From: Marinovum algicola
GTDB taxonomy: Bacteria > Pseudomonadota > Alphaproteobacteria > Rhodobacterales > Rhodobacteraceae
Direction: 5' to 3'
Length of the DNA stretch: 64,000 nt
Assembly: GCF_900109145.1 (NCBI RefSeq)
Contig: NZ_FNYY01000001.1
Coordinates: forward strand, 542,147 to 606,146
The position numbers and the translations under genes were made by a program. This document shows, piece by piece, positions 56,109 through 64,000 of this stretch (position 1 is its first letter; every line of letters begins with the position of its first letter). Below the pieces are notes generated by a model. The model was not told where the DNA came from. It did not search any database and saw only the letters and a program-made list of their open reading frames with translations.

Positions 56109-57539
56109 ATGCAGCCAGCCAATGAACCGACATTCCGCGAGAGCGTCGATCTGATGTTCAACCGCGCGGTCTCTCTCATGGACCTGCCGCCGGGGCTGGA
56201 GGAAAAGATCAGGGTCTGCAACGCGACCTATACGGTGCGCTTCGGGGTGCGGCTAAGGGGGCGGATACAGACCTTTGTGGGCTATCGGTCGGTGCATTCC
56301 GAGCATATGGAGCCGGTCAAGGGCGGCATCCGCTATTCCAACGCCGTCAACCAGGACGAGGTCGAGGCGCTGGCGGCGCTGATGACCTACAAATGCGCGC
56401 TGGTCGAAGCGCCGTTCGGTGGCTCCAAGGGCGGGCTCTGCATCGATCCGCGGCAATATGACGAGCACGAGCTGGAACAGGTAACGCGCCGCTTTGCCTA
56501 TGAGCTGGCCAAGCGCGATCTGATCAACCCGTCGCAGAACGTGCCGGCGCCCGACATGGGCACCTCGGAACGCGAGATGGCCTGGATCGCCGATCAATAC
56601 GCCCGGATGAACACCACCGACATCAACGCCCGGGCCTGCGTGACCGGCAAACCGCTCAATGCCGGTGGCATCTCCGGTCGGGTCGAGGCGACCGGGCGCG
56701 GTGTGCAATATGCCCTGCGCGAGTTCTTTCGCGACCGGCAGGGCGTTGACAAGGCCGGTCTCTCGGGCACGCTCGACGGCAAGCGGGTCATCGTTCAGGG
56801 GCTCGGCAATGTCGGCTATCACGCCGCCAAGTTCCTGTCCGAAGAGGACGGCTGCCAGGTGATCGGCATCATCGAGCGTGACGGTGCGCTGTTCAGCGCC
56901 GAAGGTCTCAACGTCGAGGGCGTGCGTGAATGGATCGTCAAACATGGCGGTGTGACCGGCTATCCGGATGCCGCGCATCATTCCGAAGGCGCAGCGGTGA
57001 TGGAGGAGGAATGCGACATCCTCATTCCGGCTGCGCTCGAGGGCGTGATCAACATGTCGAACGCCGAACGGATCAAGGCGCCGCTGATCATCGAGGCGGC
57101 GAACGGCCCGGTGACGGCCGGGGCCGACGATATCCTGCGCAAGAAGGGCACGGTGATCATCCCCGATATGTATGCCAATGCCGGCGGTGTCACGGTGTCC
57201 TATTTCGAATGGGTCAAAAACCTGTCGCACATCCGCTTTGGCCGGATGCAGCGCCGGCAGGAAGAGGCGCGCCACGAGCTGATCGTCAAGGAGCTTGAGC
57301 GGCTCAGCGATCACCTGGGCGACAAATGGTCGATGACGCCGCACTTCAAGGAGAAATACCTCAGGGGCGCGGATGAGCTCGAGCTGGTGCGCTCGGGCCT
57401 CGATGACACCATGCGCACCGCATTCCAGTCGATGCGCGATGTCTGGCACGAGCGTGAGGACGTCGACGATCTGCGCACCGCCGCCTATCTGGTGGCGATC
57501 GGCAAGGTGGCGTCGAGTTATCGCGCCAAGGGGCTCTAG
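56109..57539 (+). CDS. gdhA: Glu/Leu/Phe/Val dehydrogenase family (glutamate dehydrogenase)
   Basis: 476 residues from ATG 56109 with GGAGGA just before. Family motifs: KGGIRYSNAV near residue 77, KCALVEAPFGGSKGGL near residue 101 (the active-site Lys), VQGLGNVGYHAAKF in the NAD(P) domain near residue 236 and AANGPVT. It oxidatively deaminates glutamate or, depending on specificity, branched amino acids. It sits between two divergent pilus-like modules. Family length agrees with hexameric GDH-II forms. Confidence 0.88.
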   Translation: MQPANEPTFRESVDLMFNRAVSLMDLPPGLEEKIRVCNATYTVRFGVRLRGRIQTFVGYRSVHSEHMEPVKGGIRYSNAVNQDEVEALAALMTYKCALVEAPFGGSKGGLCIDPRQYDEHELEQVTRRFAYELAKRDLINPSQNVPAPDMGTSEREMAWIADQYARMNTTDINARACVTGKPLNAGGISGRVEATGRGVQYALREFFRDRQGVDKAGLSGTLDGKRVIVQGLGNVGYHAAKFLSEEDGCQVIGIIERDGALFSAEGLNVEGVREWIVKHGGVTGYPDAAHHSEGAAVMEEECDILIPAALEGVINMSNAERIKAPLIIEAANGPVTAGADDILRKKGTVIIPDMYANAGGVTVSYFEWVKNLSHIRFGRMQRRQEEARHELIVKELERLSDHLGDKWSMTPHFKEKYLRGADELELVRSGLDDTMRTAFQSMRDVWHEREDVDDLRTAAYLVAIGKVASSYRAKGL

Positions 57540-57845
57540 GGCCAGACAGCTTTCGCCGCGGGGCCGACCCGCGGCGAAATGCGGCGGAGATCGCCGCGCT
57601 TTACGGAAAGATAACGGCGCGATCACGCGCGGCCCGCTTTTGGCCCTGTTCCGCTGAATTCCCCCAACCACCTGGTTTTCAAGGAAAACACCATGTCTGC
57701 CGTGGCGCAGATGTGGCAGGATTTTCTAAATTCCTCGGGTAAAACCCTTTTTTTGCCGTTTTTGTGCCCTCAGCACGCACCAATTCTCACCCAATAGTAA
57801 ATGCCTCACAGAGATCCGCTCCGTGGTCACAGAGGGAACGACAAC
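57540..57845. other. Gap between gdhA and the plus-strand VWA gene
   Basis: 306 nt. It has a perfect 12-bp stem TTTCGCCGCGGG/CCCGCGGCGAAA (57551-57579) after gdhA, a GTTTTC-AAG-GAAAAC palindrome (57675-57689), and GGGT-AAA-ACCC with TTTTTTT (57737-57754), a weak terminator. A 34-codon ORF at 57693-57797 is covered in the rejected list. Confidence 0.6.
57551..57579 (+). terminator. Perfect hairpin after gdhA
   Basis: TTTCGCCGCGGG-GCCGA-CCCGCGGCGAAA, 12 bp, 12 nt after the gdhA stop. No T-run; it probably marks the 3' end. Confidence 0.55.
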
Positions 57846-59465
57846 ATGACAGGATTTGCGAAAGGGCACCGCGCCTTTGTACGCCGCTTCTGGCAGGATG
57901 ACTCCGGCAACGCCACCATCGTGTGCGTCTACCTGAGCCTCGCGATCCTGCTGACCACTGGCGCGGCCATTGACGTGATGCGCTATGAATCGATCCGCAC
58001 CAAGATGCAGCACGTGCTCGACCGTGCCGTGCTGGCTGCCGCCGATCTCGATCAGGAGGCCGATCCGTCCGGCGTCGCCCAGGATTACGTCGCCACCGCC
58101 GGCGTCGCCGGTGCGCTGACGCAGGTCACCGTCGATGAGGGGCTCAACTATCGGACGGTCTCGGCCACCGGCAACACCGATGTCGAGACGCTGTTCATGC
58201 GCATGGCCGGGATCGACAGCCTGAACGCGCCGGCCCACAGTGTCGCGGAAGAAAAGATTTCCAAGGTCGAGATCTCGATGATCCTCGATATCTCGGGTTC
58301 GATGGGATCGAACAGCAAGATCCAGAACCTGCGCGCCGCCGCCAAGGAATTCGTCGATACGGTGATCACCCCGACTACCGACGCGATGGATCAGACCACC
58401 GTTTCCGTGGTGCCGTACAATGCCACGGTGAACCTCGGCCCGACCGTTTCGCAATATTTCAACATCGAGGACACGCACGACTATTCCAACTGCGTGATCT
58501 TCAACGACAATGAATTCGACACGGTCGATATCACACAGGACCAGCTGCTCAAGCGTCTGGCGCATTTCGATCCCTATTCGTCAAGCGAGACCACGACCGA
58601 GATCTCCAATCCCTGGTGCCCGGATGACGACTATGGCCAGATCGTCGTGGCCTCGAGCGATGCAAATGCGCTGAAGGCCCATATCGACTCGCTCGGGGCC
58701 GGCGGCAATACCGCCATCGACCTCGGCATGAAATGGGGGACGGCCCTGCTGTCCGACGCGGCCGCCCCGGTGTTCGACCAGATGCGCGCCGACGGCCACC
58801 TGTCGGAATCGGCCACCCAGCGTCCGGCAACCTTCACCGACACCGAGGCGATGAAAGTGGTGGTGCTGATGACCGATGGGCAGAACACCACGCAATATGA
58901 CCTCAAACCCGAGTTCAAGACCGAATGGTCCGACGTCTGGATCGACGACCGGGGCACCACGTCGATGAGCGATGACCGCTTCTCGGTGCTTGTCGATGAC
59001 AACACGGGCACCAGCAACGACACATACTACTGGGTGCGCTACGACGGCTGGAGCTGGGATTACCGCTATCGCAACTATCTCGACGGTGGCACGTCGGCTC
59101 GCCGGATGACCAACGCCGAAGTCTATGCCCGCTGGGGGGTCAAGGGCGTGGCCAAGAAGTTCTGGGAACGGCCCGAGCGCGACAACTTCATCTCGCAGAG
59201 CGCCTATTCCAACATCTACTACGGCTATACTGGCATCGTCGGTGCGACCTCGGCCGACACCCGTCTGTCGACGGTGTGCCAGGCAGCCAGGGACAAGGGC
59301 ATCGTGGTCTTTGCCATCGCCTTCGAGGCGCCGACAGCGGGGCAGAACGCGCTCAAGGACTGCGCCTCCTCGGACTCGCATTACTTTGCAGTGGAGGGGA
59401 TCGAGATCACCGAAACCTTCCACGCCATTGCCCGCCAGATCAACAACCTGAGGCTGATCCAATGA
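57846..59465 (+). CDS. TadG-like VWA-domain protein (plus cluster, first gene)
   Basis: 539 residues from the ATG at 57846. One helix (about 22-43) after RRFWQDDSGNATIVCVYLSL, then VWA with MIDAS DISGSMGSN near residue 142 and TDGQNTTQ. It closely matches the 54041-55681 protein along its length (for example SKIQNLRAAA, HFDPYSSSE, WCPDDDYG, KWGTALL). ATGA overlap with the next gene. The two proteins are paralogues that probably arose by duplication of the module. Confidence 0.86.
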   Translation: MTGFAKGHRAFVRRFWQDDSGNATIVCVYLSLAILLTTGAAIDVMRYESIRTKMQHVLDRAVLAAADLDQEADPSGVAQDYVATAGVAGALTQVTVDEGLNYRTVSATGNTDVETLFMRMAGIDSLNAPAHSVAEEKISKVEISMILDISGSMGSNSKIQNLRAAAKEFVDTVITPTTDAMDQTTVSVVPYNATVNLGPTVSQYFNIEDTHDYSNCVIFNDNEFDTVDITQDQLLKRLAHFDPYSSSETTTEISNPWCPDDDYGQIVVASSDANALKAHIDSLGAGGNTAIDLGMKWGTALLSDAAAPVFDQMRADGHLSESATQRPATFTDTEAMKVVVLMTDGQNTTQYDLKPEFKTEWSDVWIDDRGTTSMSDDRFSVLVDDNTGTSNDTYYWVRYDGWSWDYRYRNYLDGGTSARRMTNAEVYARWGVKGVAKKFWERPERDNFISQSAYSNIYYGYTGIVGATSADTRLSTVCQAARDKGIVVFAIAFEAPTAGQNALKDCASSDSHYFAVEGIEITETFHAIARQINNLRLIQ

Positions 59466-60001
59466 CACGCAACCTGAAACAGGCAACCGCCCGGTTCTGC
59501 AAGGACGAAAGCGGCGCGGCCTCGGTCATCGAATTCGCCATCGTCCTGCCGCTGTTTGCAGTCTTCCTCGGCGCGATGGTCGAGATGGGCTGGATGAACA
59601 TCCGCCACGCCATGCTGGAACGCGGCCTCGACACCACGGTGCGAGAAATCCGCCTCTCCACCGGTTTCGCGGCCAATTACGACACCATCCGCGAAAAGAT
59701 CTGCGACACCGCCGCCATCATTCCCGAATGCACCGCAACGCTGCGGCTCGAGATGAAGGTAGTCGATCCGCGGGCCTTCGCCGGCATTCCGAGCGCCGCC
59801 GAATGTCAGAATTCGGCCGAAGACGCCCGGCCGCTGCGGAATTTCCAGAGCGGCGAGGACAACGAGATCATGCTGCTGCGTGCCTGCTACAAGTTCAAGC
59901 CGGTGTTCCCGACAACCGGTCTCGGGGGCCAGCTGGCCAAGGACAGCGAAGGCTTCACCGCAATCGTTTCTACATCCGCATTCGTCCAGGAACCGAGGTA
60001 A
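59462..60001 (+). CDS. TadE-like pilus assembly protein (plus cluster, second gene)
   Basis: 179 residues. N-terminal helix (about 19-42) in SGAASVIEFAIVLPLFAVFL, which has the Glu of TadE; it keeps four Cys and the C-terminal AFVQEPR. It overlaps the VWA stop by 4 nt and its stop overlaps the next ATG by 1 nt. It is the counterpart of 53505-54044. Confidence 0.8.
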   Translation: MTRNLKQATARFCKDESGAASVIEFAIVLPLFAVFLGAMVEMGWMNIRHAMLERGLDTTVREIRLSTGFAANYDTIREKICDTAAIIPECTATLRLEMKVVDPRAFAGIPSAAECQNSAEDARPLRNFQSGEDNEIMLLRACYKFKPVFPTTGLGGQLAKDSEGFTAIVSTSAFVQEPR

Positions 60002-60567
60002 TGGCCATGATGACCAGGATTCTGCAAAAACTGCGCCAGTTCACCGGCGACACCCGCGGCGGCGTCAGCCTCGAACTGATCATCTTCACCCCGGTGCTCT
60101 TCGTGATGCTGGCCGGCGCCTATGTCTACTATGATGCCTTCCGGCAAAAGGCGATCAACACCAATGCCGCCTATACCATCTCGGATGCGCTCTCACGCGA
60201 GACCGATGCAATCGATGACGACTATCTCGACGGGTTGCACAGCATGCTCGAATTCCTGACCCATGCGAACGATCAGGTCGGACTCCGGGTGACGATGGTG
60301 CGCTGGAACAAGCGCAAGAACGCTTACCGCCGCGACTGGTCACAGACCCGCGGGCCACTCTATCCGCTGAAGAACCGCGACCTGAACACCACCCTTGCCG
60401 AACATCTGCCGACGCTCTTGCACAATGAACGGGTGATTGTGGTGGAGACCTCCGCCATCTATTCGCCGATCTTCGACGTGCCGGGCATGAGCGAGGATAC
60501 CGAGCTCTACAACTTCGCCTTCACCCGGCCGCGCTTTGCGCCCAAGCTGGAATGGGCCGGCATGTAA
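60001..60567 (+). CDS. TadE/TadG-like protein (plus cluster, third gene)
   Basis: 188 residues. One helix (about 22-42) within GGVSLELIIFTPVLFVMLAG and a soluble region ending FTRPRFAPKLEWAG. It is the paralogue of the 52929-53498 gene, where the end reads FTRPRFAPQLVWLG. It starts at the last base of the previous stop (TAATG). Two in-frame ATGs follow (60007, 60010) and could be used. Confidence 0.78.
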   Translation: MAMMTRILQKLRQFTGDTRGGVSLELIIFTPVLFVMLAGAYVYYDAFRQKAINTNAAYTISDALSRETDAIDDDYLDGLHSMLEFLTHANDQVGLRVTMVRWNKRKNAYRRDWSQTRGPLYPLKNRDLNTTLAEHLPTLLHNERVIVVETSAIYSPIFDVPGMSEDTELYNFAFTRPRFAPKLEWAGM

Positions 60568-60592
60568 CCCACCTCTGCCGTCATGGCCGCGA

Positions 60593-60618
60593 GAGGGCGC
60601 CCCGCGAGGCGCCCTTTT
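60593..60618 (+). terminator. Terminator after the plus pilus cluster
   Basis: GGGCGCC-CCGCGA-GGCGCCC stem, then TTTT, 28 nt after the last pilus gene and 13 nt before the end of the dienelactone hydrolase gene. It may serve both. Confidence 0.7.
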
Positions 60619-60630
60619 GCCGTGCTCTGC

Positions 60631-61533
60631 TCAGCGCAGATAGCGGTCGAAATGCGCGATCGTGCGGTCCCAGGCCAGTTCCGCCGCCGCTTCGTCATAG
60701 CGCGGCGTGCTGTCGTTGTGAAAGCCGTGGTTCACGCCTTCGTAGATATGCGCCTCATAGGTCTTGCCATGTTCGTCCAGCGCCGCCTTGTAGGCCGGCC
60801 AGCCCTCGTTGATGCGGCTGTCGAGCCCGGCATAATGCAGCAACAGCGGCGCCTCGATCCTCGGCACATCCGCTGCGCTGACCTGACGCCCGTAGAAGGG
60901 CACCGAGGCACCAAGCTCGGGATAGGCCACCGCCATGGCATTGCAGACCCCGCCGCCGTAACAGAAGCCGACGCAGCCCACCTTGCCCGTGGTCTCGTCA
61001 TGACCGGCGAGGAATTCATAAGCGGCAAAGAAGTCGTTCATCAGCTTTTCGCGATTCACGGTCTGCTGCAACTCGCGCCCCTCGGCGTCATTGCCGGGAT
61101 AGCCGCCGACCGAGGTCAGCCCGTCGGGCGCCAGCGCGAGAAAGCCGGCCTTGGCCACCCGGCGCGCGACGTCTTCGATATAGGGGTTGAGACCGCGGTT
61201 CTCATGCACCACGACGACGGCCGGCACCGGGCCCTCGACATTGGTCGGCCGCACCAGATAGCCGCGCACCTCGCCATGGCCGTTCGGCGAGGGGTAGGTG
61301 ATATATTCCGGCAGGATGTCGGGATCGGTGAATTGCACCTGTTCGGCCAGCGCGTAATTCGGGCTGAGCATGCCCAGCAGCGCCGCGGCGGTGACCCCGC
61401 CGACGGCAAATCTGCCGGCGCGGTCGAGGAACTCGCGTTTCGTGATCTTGCCATGGGCGTAATAATCATAGAGGTCGAGCAGCTCCTGATCAAAATCCTT
61501 GGCGGTCATGCGGGGAGGGGAAATCTCGTTCAT
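60631..61533 (-). CDS. Dienelactone hydrolase family protein with a Tat-like leader
   Basis: 300 residues. A KR-type twin-arginine leader ([17 protein letters not shown]) followed by a hydrophobic stretch precedes the alpha/beta hydrolase (about 75-300). The triad is Cys in VGFCYGGG near residue 189, Asp in LDSRINEG and His in GVNHGFHND. The nucleophile is Cys, as in dienelactone hydrolases rather than Ser esterases. It probably acts in the periplasm. The substrate is not known. Confidence 0.85.
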   Translation of the reverse strand: MNEISPPRMTAKDFDQELLDLYDYYAHGKITKREFLDRAGRFAVGGVTAAALLGMLSPNYALAEQVQFTDPDILPEYITYPSPNGHGEVRGYLVRPTNVEGPVPAVVVVHENRGLNPYIEDVARRVAKAGFLALAPDGLTSVGGYPGNDAEGRELQQTVNREKLMNDFFAAYEFLAGHDETTGKVGCVGFCYGGGVCNAMAVAYPELGASVPFYGRQVSAADVPRIEAPLLLHYAGLDSRINEGWPAYKAALDEHGKTYEAHIYEGVNHGFHNDSTPRYDEAAAELAWDRTIAHFDRYLR

Positions 61534-61847
61534 CGGTTGTCCTTTTTACAAACACAAGCCGGACGCCGGCCGCCCGACCGGTTCACGATACCGCGCAACG
61601 CCCAGTTGAACAGGTGAAAAGCCGGAGTTTGGCGCTGCCTCCGCTCACAGTTGCGTGCGTGGCGACCCCTCCGCCCGCGCCGCCGGGCCTGGGCATTTCC
61701 CCCTGACCTGCCGCGGTCATCCATGATAGGGAGCGGCCGAAACGCAGAAACAACGGAGCGTGCCATATCTGTCGTCAAACGCCGCCTTTGCATTCCGCGC
61801 GGGCGGGTCACGCTGCCGCCGACCACGTCCGAAGGATGACCGGCGCC
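61534..61847. other. Gap between the hydrolase and YjbQ genes
   Basis: 314 nt between divergent genes. I see no clear operator, RNA or small ORF; G/C-rich stretches only. Confidence 0.5.
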
Positions 61848-62264
61848 ATGCAGACCACCCTGTCCATCGCCACCCGGGGCCCGGGGCTTTACGAGGTCAC
61901 CCGCGAAGTCGCGGCCTGGGTCGCCGGCGGCCCGGCCGGACCGGCGCTGCTGACGCTGATGATCCGCCATACCTCGGCCAGCCTGCTGATCCAGGAAAAT
62001 GCCGACCCGGAAGTGCAGAGCGACCTGCGCGCTTTTTTTCACCGCCTGGTGCCACCCTCGGACGATCCGGCGATGTCCTATCTCACCCACACCTACGAGG
62101 GCCCGGACGACATGCCGGCGCATATCAAATCCGCGCTGCTGCCGGTCTCGCTCTCCATTCCCGTGCTTGATGGGCGCCTGCGGCTCGGAACCTGGCAGGG
62201 GATTTACGTTTTCGAACACCGCCGCGCACCCAAATCCCGGGACATCGTGGCCCATCTGGCCTGA
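61848..62264 (+). CDS. yjbQ: YjbQ/UPF0047 family protein
   Basis: 138 residues from ATG 61848, the same length as E. coli YjbQ; an ATG at 61836 is less likely as AAGGA sits exactly there. Conserved MIRHTSASLLIQENADP near residue 41 and HTYEGPDDMPAHIKSALL near residue 82 hold the two His clusters. Members can act as thiamine-phosphate synthase-like enzymes in vitro, but the real role is debated. It is the last core gene before the IS region. Confidence 0.88.
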   Translation: MQTTLSIATRGPGLYEVTREVAAWVAGGPAGPALLTLMIRHTSASLLIQENADPEVQSDLRAFFHRLVPPSDDPAMSYLTHTYEGPDDMPAHIKSALLPVSLSIPVLDGRLRLGTWQGIYVFEHRRAPKSRDIVAHLA

Positions 62265-62554
62265 CGCCAGCCGCCCCCGCCACTCCTGTTGCAAAATGCC
62301 CTCGGGGGAGCCCCGCAGGGATAGCGGCCAACGCCTCTGTTAGTTGAAACACATTCTTTCAGGGGATACCGGAAGAGGTCAGAAGAGGCCGGAAGAAGCC
62401 GGATCACAAAAAAAATCAGGGTGTTGAGACGTCGCCCGAGCTGATGTGCAGACGAAACTGCAATTCTTTCAGAAACCTTCCGAAACGGCGGTTTGGACGT
62501 TGAATGGCTCTTTTGGGCGGTCAGAAGGTGATCGCGCTGATGGTCCGTATAAGC

Positions 62555-62590
62555 CCGGTTCAATACACGTAAAATCCGTGTTTGAACCGG
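62555..62590 (+). repeat. Long inverted repeat near the IS region
   Basis: CCGGTTCAATACACG and CGTGTTTGAACCGG are nearly perfect reverse complements (one bulge) with a 7-nt loop. It could be a terminator, a small MITE-like end or an operator. Confidence 0.55.
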
Positions 62591-62627
62591 CTTTCAAAGG
62601 CGTTTTTGGGTGTCACGGTGAGCATAA

Positions 62628-62670
62628 TTCTCGGACGTCGGCGTCCGAGAAAGGCACAGGCGTCCGAGAA
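62628..62670. repeat. CGTCCGAGAA repeat cluster
   Basis: TTCTCGGACG-TCGG-CGTCCGAGAA is a perfect palindrome (62628-62651), and the same CGTCCGAGAA recurs at 62661-62670, 19 bp on. A related ACTCGGACGCG is at ~62738. Confidence 0.55.
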
Positions 62671-62785
62671 CGGGAATTCGTGCTATATTTTAACGCCATG
62701 TGAGATCGGCACTCGCCGGGGACGTGCGGCAAACTCGGACGCGTTTTTTGGGTCTGCCCGAGCTAGGCGGCTAAGAATACCGTTC

Positions 62786-63574
62786 ATGGTCGTGCTGCGG
62801 AATATGCTGTGCACTGTCACACCGCAGTCGGTGCGCAAACTCGCGCGGCGGCTGGGACTCAACAAATAAATGATCTGGCGCTGGCGGATGCTTGTGTTTT
62901 CCATCATCGGCAGCAGCCCGGCAGTGAGCTTCTCCGAGATCGTTGAGGCGGATGAGACTTTCCAGCGGGAAACGCGCAAGGGTTCTCGCGAATAGGTCCG
63001 GCACTTCGCGGATCCGAGGAGAGTCGCACCGCCGCCCCGGCTCAAGTGGGAGGATTTCACGACGCAGGGGCTTAAGTTGTGGCAAGGCTTCTCGAAGTGG
63101 CAGCTCCCCATTCTCACCGTCGCTGACCGAGGCGGCGCGCGTCACTTCCGACGCCTGCCGAACCGATAGGGCGTGACACTCGAGCGCGCCATGAAGCCGC
63201 TGGTTCCGAGCGATGCCGTGCTCTGTTCCGACGGCGCCACCGGATACAAAAACGTCGCAGCAGCAGGCGGTCTCGAGCACTTCGTGGTCGGAAGCAAGCC
63301 TGGCACGCGCGTGGCCTCAGGCTGTTATCACATCCAGAACGTGAACTCGCTCCACGCCCGCTGCAAAAGGTTCATGAAGCTTTTCTGCGGACCGGCCACT
63401 AAGAACCTGCGCGGCTACATCCGCTGGTTTGAGGTGCGGCTGGCGGGTATGCGCCCGGCGAAGATTGTCCGCGCATTGCAAACCAAGCGTCACGCAGAAG
63501 TCTGCTTCGAGCCCAAAATGACCGCGTTGGTCGAAGGAGGCTTCGCAGTTGCAGCATGGGCGCGCATGTCGTGA
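62786..63574 (+). pseudogene. Broken IS1595-family transposase (three in-frame stops)
   Basis: One reading frame runs from about 62786 to 63574 and keeps transposase features throughout but is broken by TAA (62867-62869), TAG (62993-62995) and TAG (63164-63166). Fragments: SVRKLARRLGLNK (stop) MIWRWRMLVFSIIGSSP, EIVEADETFQRETRKGSRE (stop), WQLPILTVADRGGARHFRRLPNR (in parts; stop), then AMKPLVPSDAVLCSDGATGYKN and YHIQNVNSLHAR. The D...D...H/N pattern (VEADETF, CSDGATG, NVNSLHAR) is that of ISXO2/IS1595. The 5' zinc-ribbon part is not found. It is dead. Confidence 0.8.
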
Positions 63575-63675
63575 AGGCCCAAACTAGACCTGCACGCATA
63601 TGTAGCGGAGGTTTGCTTCGAGCTCCCAGGAAGGGAGATGCTGAGCTGGACATCAATTGCGGGTTGCGCATACTA

Positions 63676-64000
63676 GGGTCAGGACCCATTGATTTCCGCC
63701 TGTCGGCGTGATTCACGGTTCGAAAAACGAGCGGTGAACATGTCCGATCTTTTCTGGCTGACAGATGCACAGATGGCGCGTCTTGAGCCCTTCTTCCCGA
63801 AGTCCCACGGCAAACCCCGCGTCGATGATCGGCGTGTGTTGAGTGGAATTATCTTCATCAATCGCAATGGCTTGCGGTGGCGCGACGCGCCGAGTGCGTA
63901 TGGCCCACACAAGACACTCTACAACCGCTGGAAGCGGTGGAGTGACAGAGGCATCTTTACCCGGATGATGGCCGGACTGGCTGCCGGGCACGGCGAAGAG
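63676..64000 (+). mobile_element. IS5-family element (IS427 group), left part, cut by the window edge
   Basis: GGGTCAGGACCCATTGATTTCC at ~63676 (in parts: GGGTCAGGACCC, ATTGATTTCC) resembles the terminal inverted repeat of IS427-type elements, after a CTA/CTAG target. The transposase ATG follows 64 nt later. The right end is outside the window. Confidence 0.65.
63740..64000 (+). CDS. IS5-family transposase, N-terminal part (runs off the window)
   Basis: The first 87 codons from ATG 63740: MSDLFWLTDAQMARLEPFFP, then KPRVDDRRVLSGIIFINRNG, LRWRDAPSAYGPHKTLYNRW and KRWSDRGIFTRMMAGLA. This is the N-terminal helical domain (DUF4096) of IS5/IS427 transposases. The DDE part lies beyond the end, and a frameshift is common near this point in the group. 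The visible reading frame has no stop. Confidence 0.85.
   Translation, partial: MSDLFWLTDAQMARLEPFFPKSHGKPRVDDRRVLSGIIFINRNGLRWRDAPSAYGPHKTLYNRWKRWSDRGIFTRMMAGLAAGHGEE

Larger units (their letters stand above)
62265..62785. other. Gene-poor region with short repeats before the IS scar
   Basis: 521 nt. It shows three 10-nt imperfect tandem repeats at 62371-62400 ((G/A)GAAGA(G/A)G(T/C)C), a strong inverted repeat at 62555-62590 and CGTCCGAGAA repeats at 62628-62670. Base use differs from the core. No credible ORF. Confidence 0.5.

Noticed and set aside
57693..57797. 34-codon ORF between gdhA and the plus VWA gene (MSAVAQMWQDFLNSSGKTLF...)
   Set aside because: It has an AAGGA ahead of it, but the weak terminator hairpin and T7 run lie inside the frame, and the peptide has no recognisable features. 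Conservation would be needed.
62446..62703. 85-codon ORF before the transposase scar
   Set aside because: No Shine-Dalgarno, unusual composition, and the frame crosses both inverted repeats.

Overview
The window reads as a chromosomal segment of a Rhodobacteraceae (Roseobacter-type) alphaproteobacterium. The grounds are high G+C, an FnrL-type regulator next to an oxygen-independent coproporphyrinogen oxidase, a membrane-anchored cytochrome c of the CycM/CycY type, a HemP small protein, YejABEF, MerR-controlled beta-oxidation genes and TadE/TadG proteins. Most of it is ordinary core metabolism. The last ~1.7 kb is an accessory scar with a dead IS1595-type transposase and the left part of an IS5-type element cut by the window edge.

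Layout. 56-2598 (minus): a cyanide-insensitive bd-type quinol oxidase (cydAB) with a 31-residue DUF2474 subunit, then tRNA-Met and tRNA-Gln. 3351-5964 (minus): an Asp-box beta-propeller, an aldose epimerase, hemP and a new 45-residue ORF in front of it. 6249-8423: fnrL and hemN diverge around one FNR box. 8522-14313 (minus): yejABEF peptide importer. 14513-20574: cycM, pheA, an O6-methylguanine methyltransferase, yghU and ileS. A probable structured small RNA lies upstream of ileS.

21066-32104 (plus) is an acetate block: a LytTR membrane regulator, acs, a co-transcribed adenylate kinase, a DUF4212/ActP-type symporter pair, then a cNMP/CBS/DUF294 protein, a small membrane protein, a stand-alone receiver, and a membrane PAS protein fused to a DnaQ-type exonuclease. 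Acs makes AMP, adk can recycle it, the symporter brings acetate in, and the last four genes look like its signalling arm.

32255-39685 (minus) is a fatty-acid beta-oxidation run: two tandem MerR regulators, an acyl-CoA dehydrogenase, a 70-residue protein, a GST, a thiolase and FadJ. A cluster of TGACGTA/TACGTCA boxes precedes the first structural genes. 39876-52852 holds two hotdog thioesterases, a MATE pump, a glycosyltransferase, ycjX-GNAT-ycjF, truA, argD, argF, a TetR/oxidoreductase pair with a double operator, pirin and a small membrane protein.

52929-60567 is the most striking architecture. Two paralogous three-gene modules (VWA TadG-like, TadE-like, TadE/G-like) point away from each other on either side of a glutamate dehydrogenase gene. 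They are followed by a dienelactone hydrolase family gene and a YjbQ homologue before the IS region.

A family of short intergenic repeats (G/C hairpin, then GTATTT and GAAGAAG) occurs six times and mostly marks gene ends.
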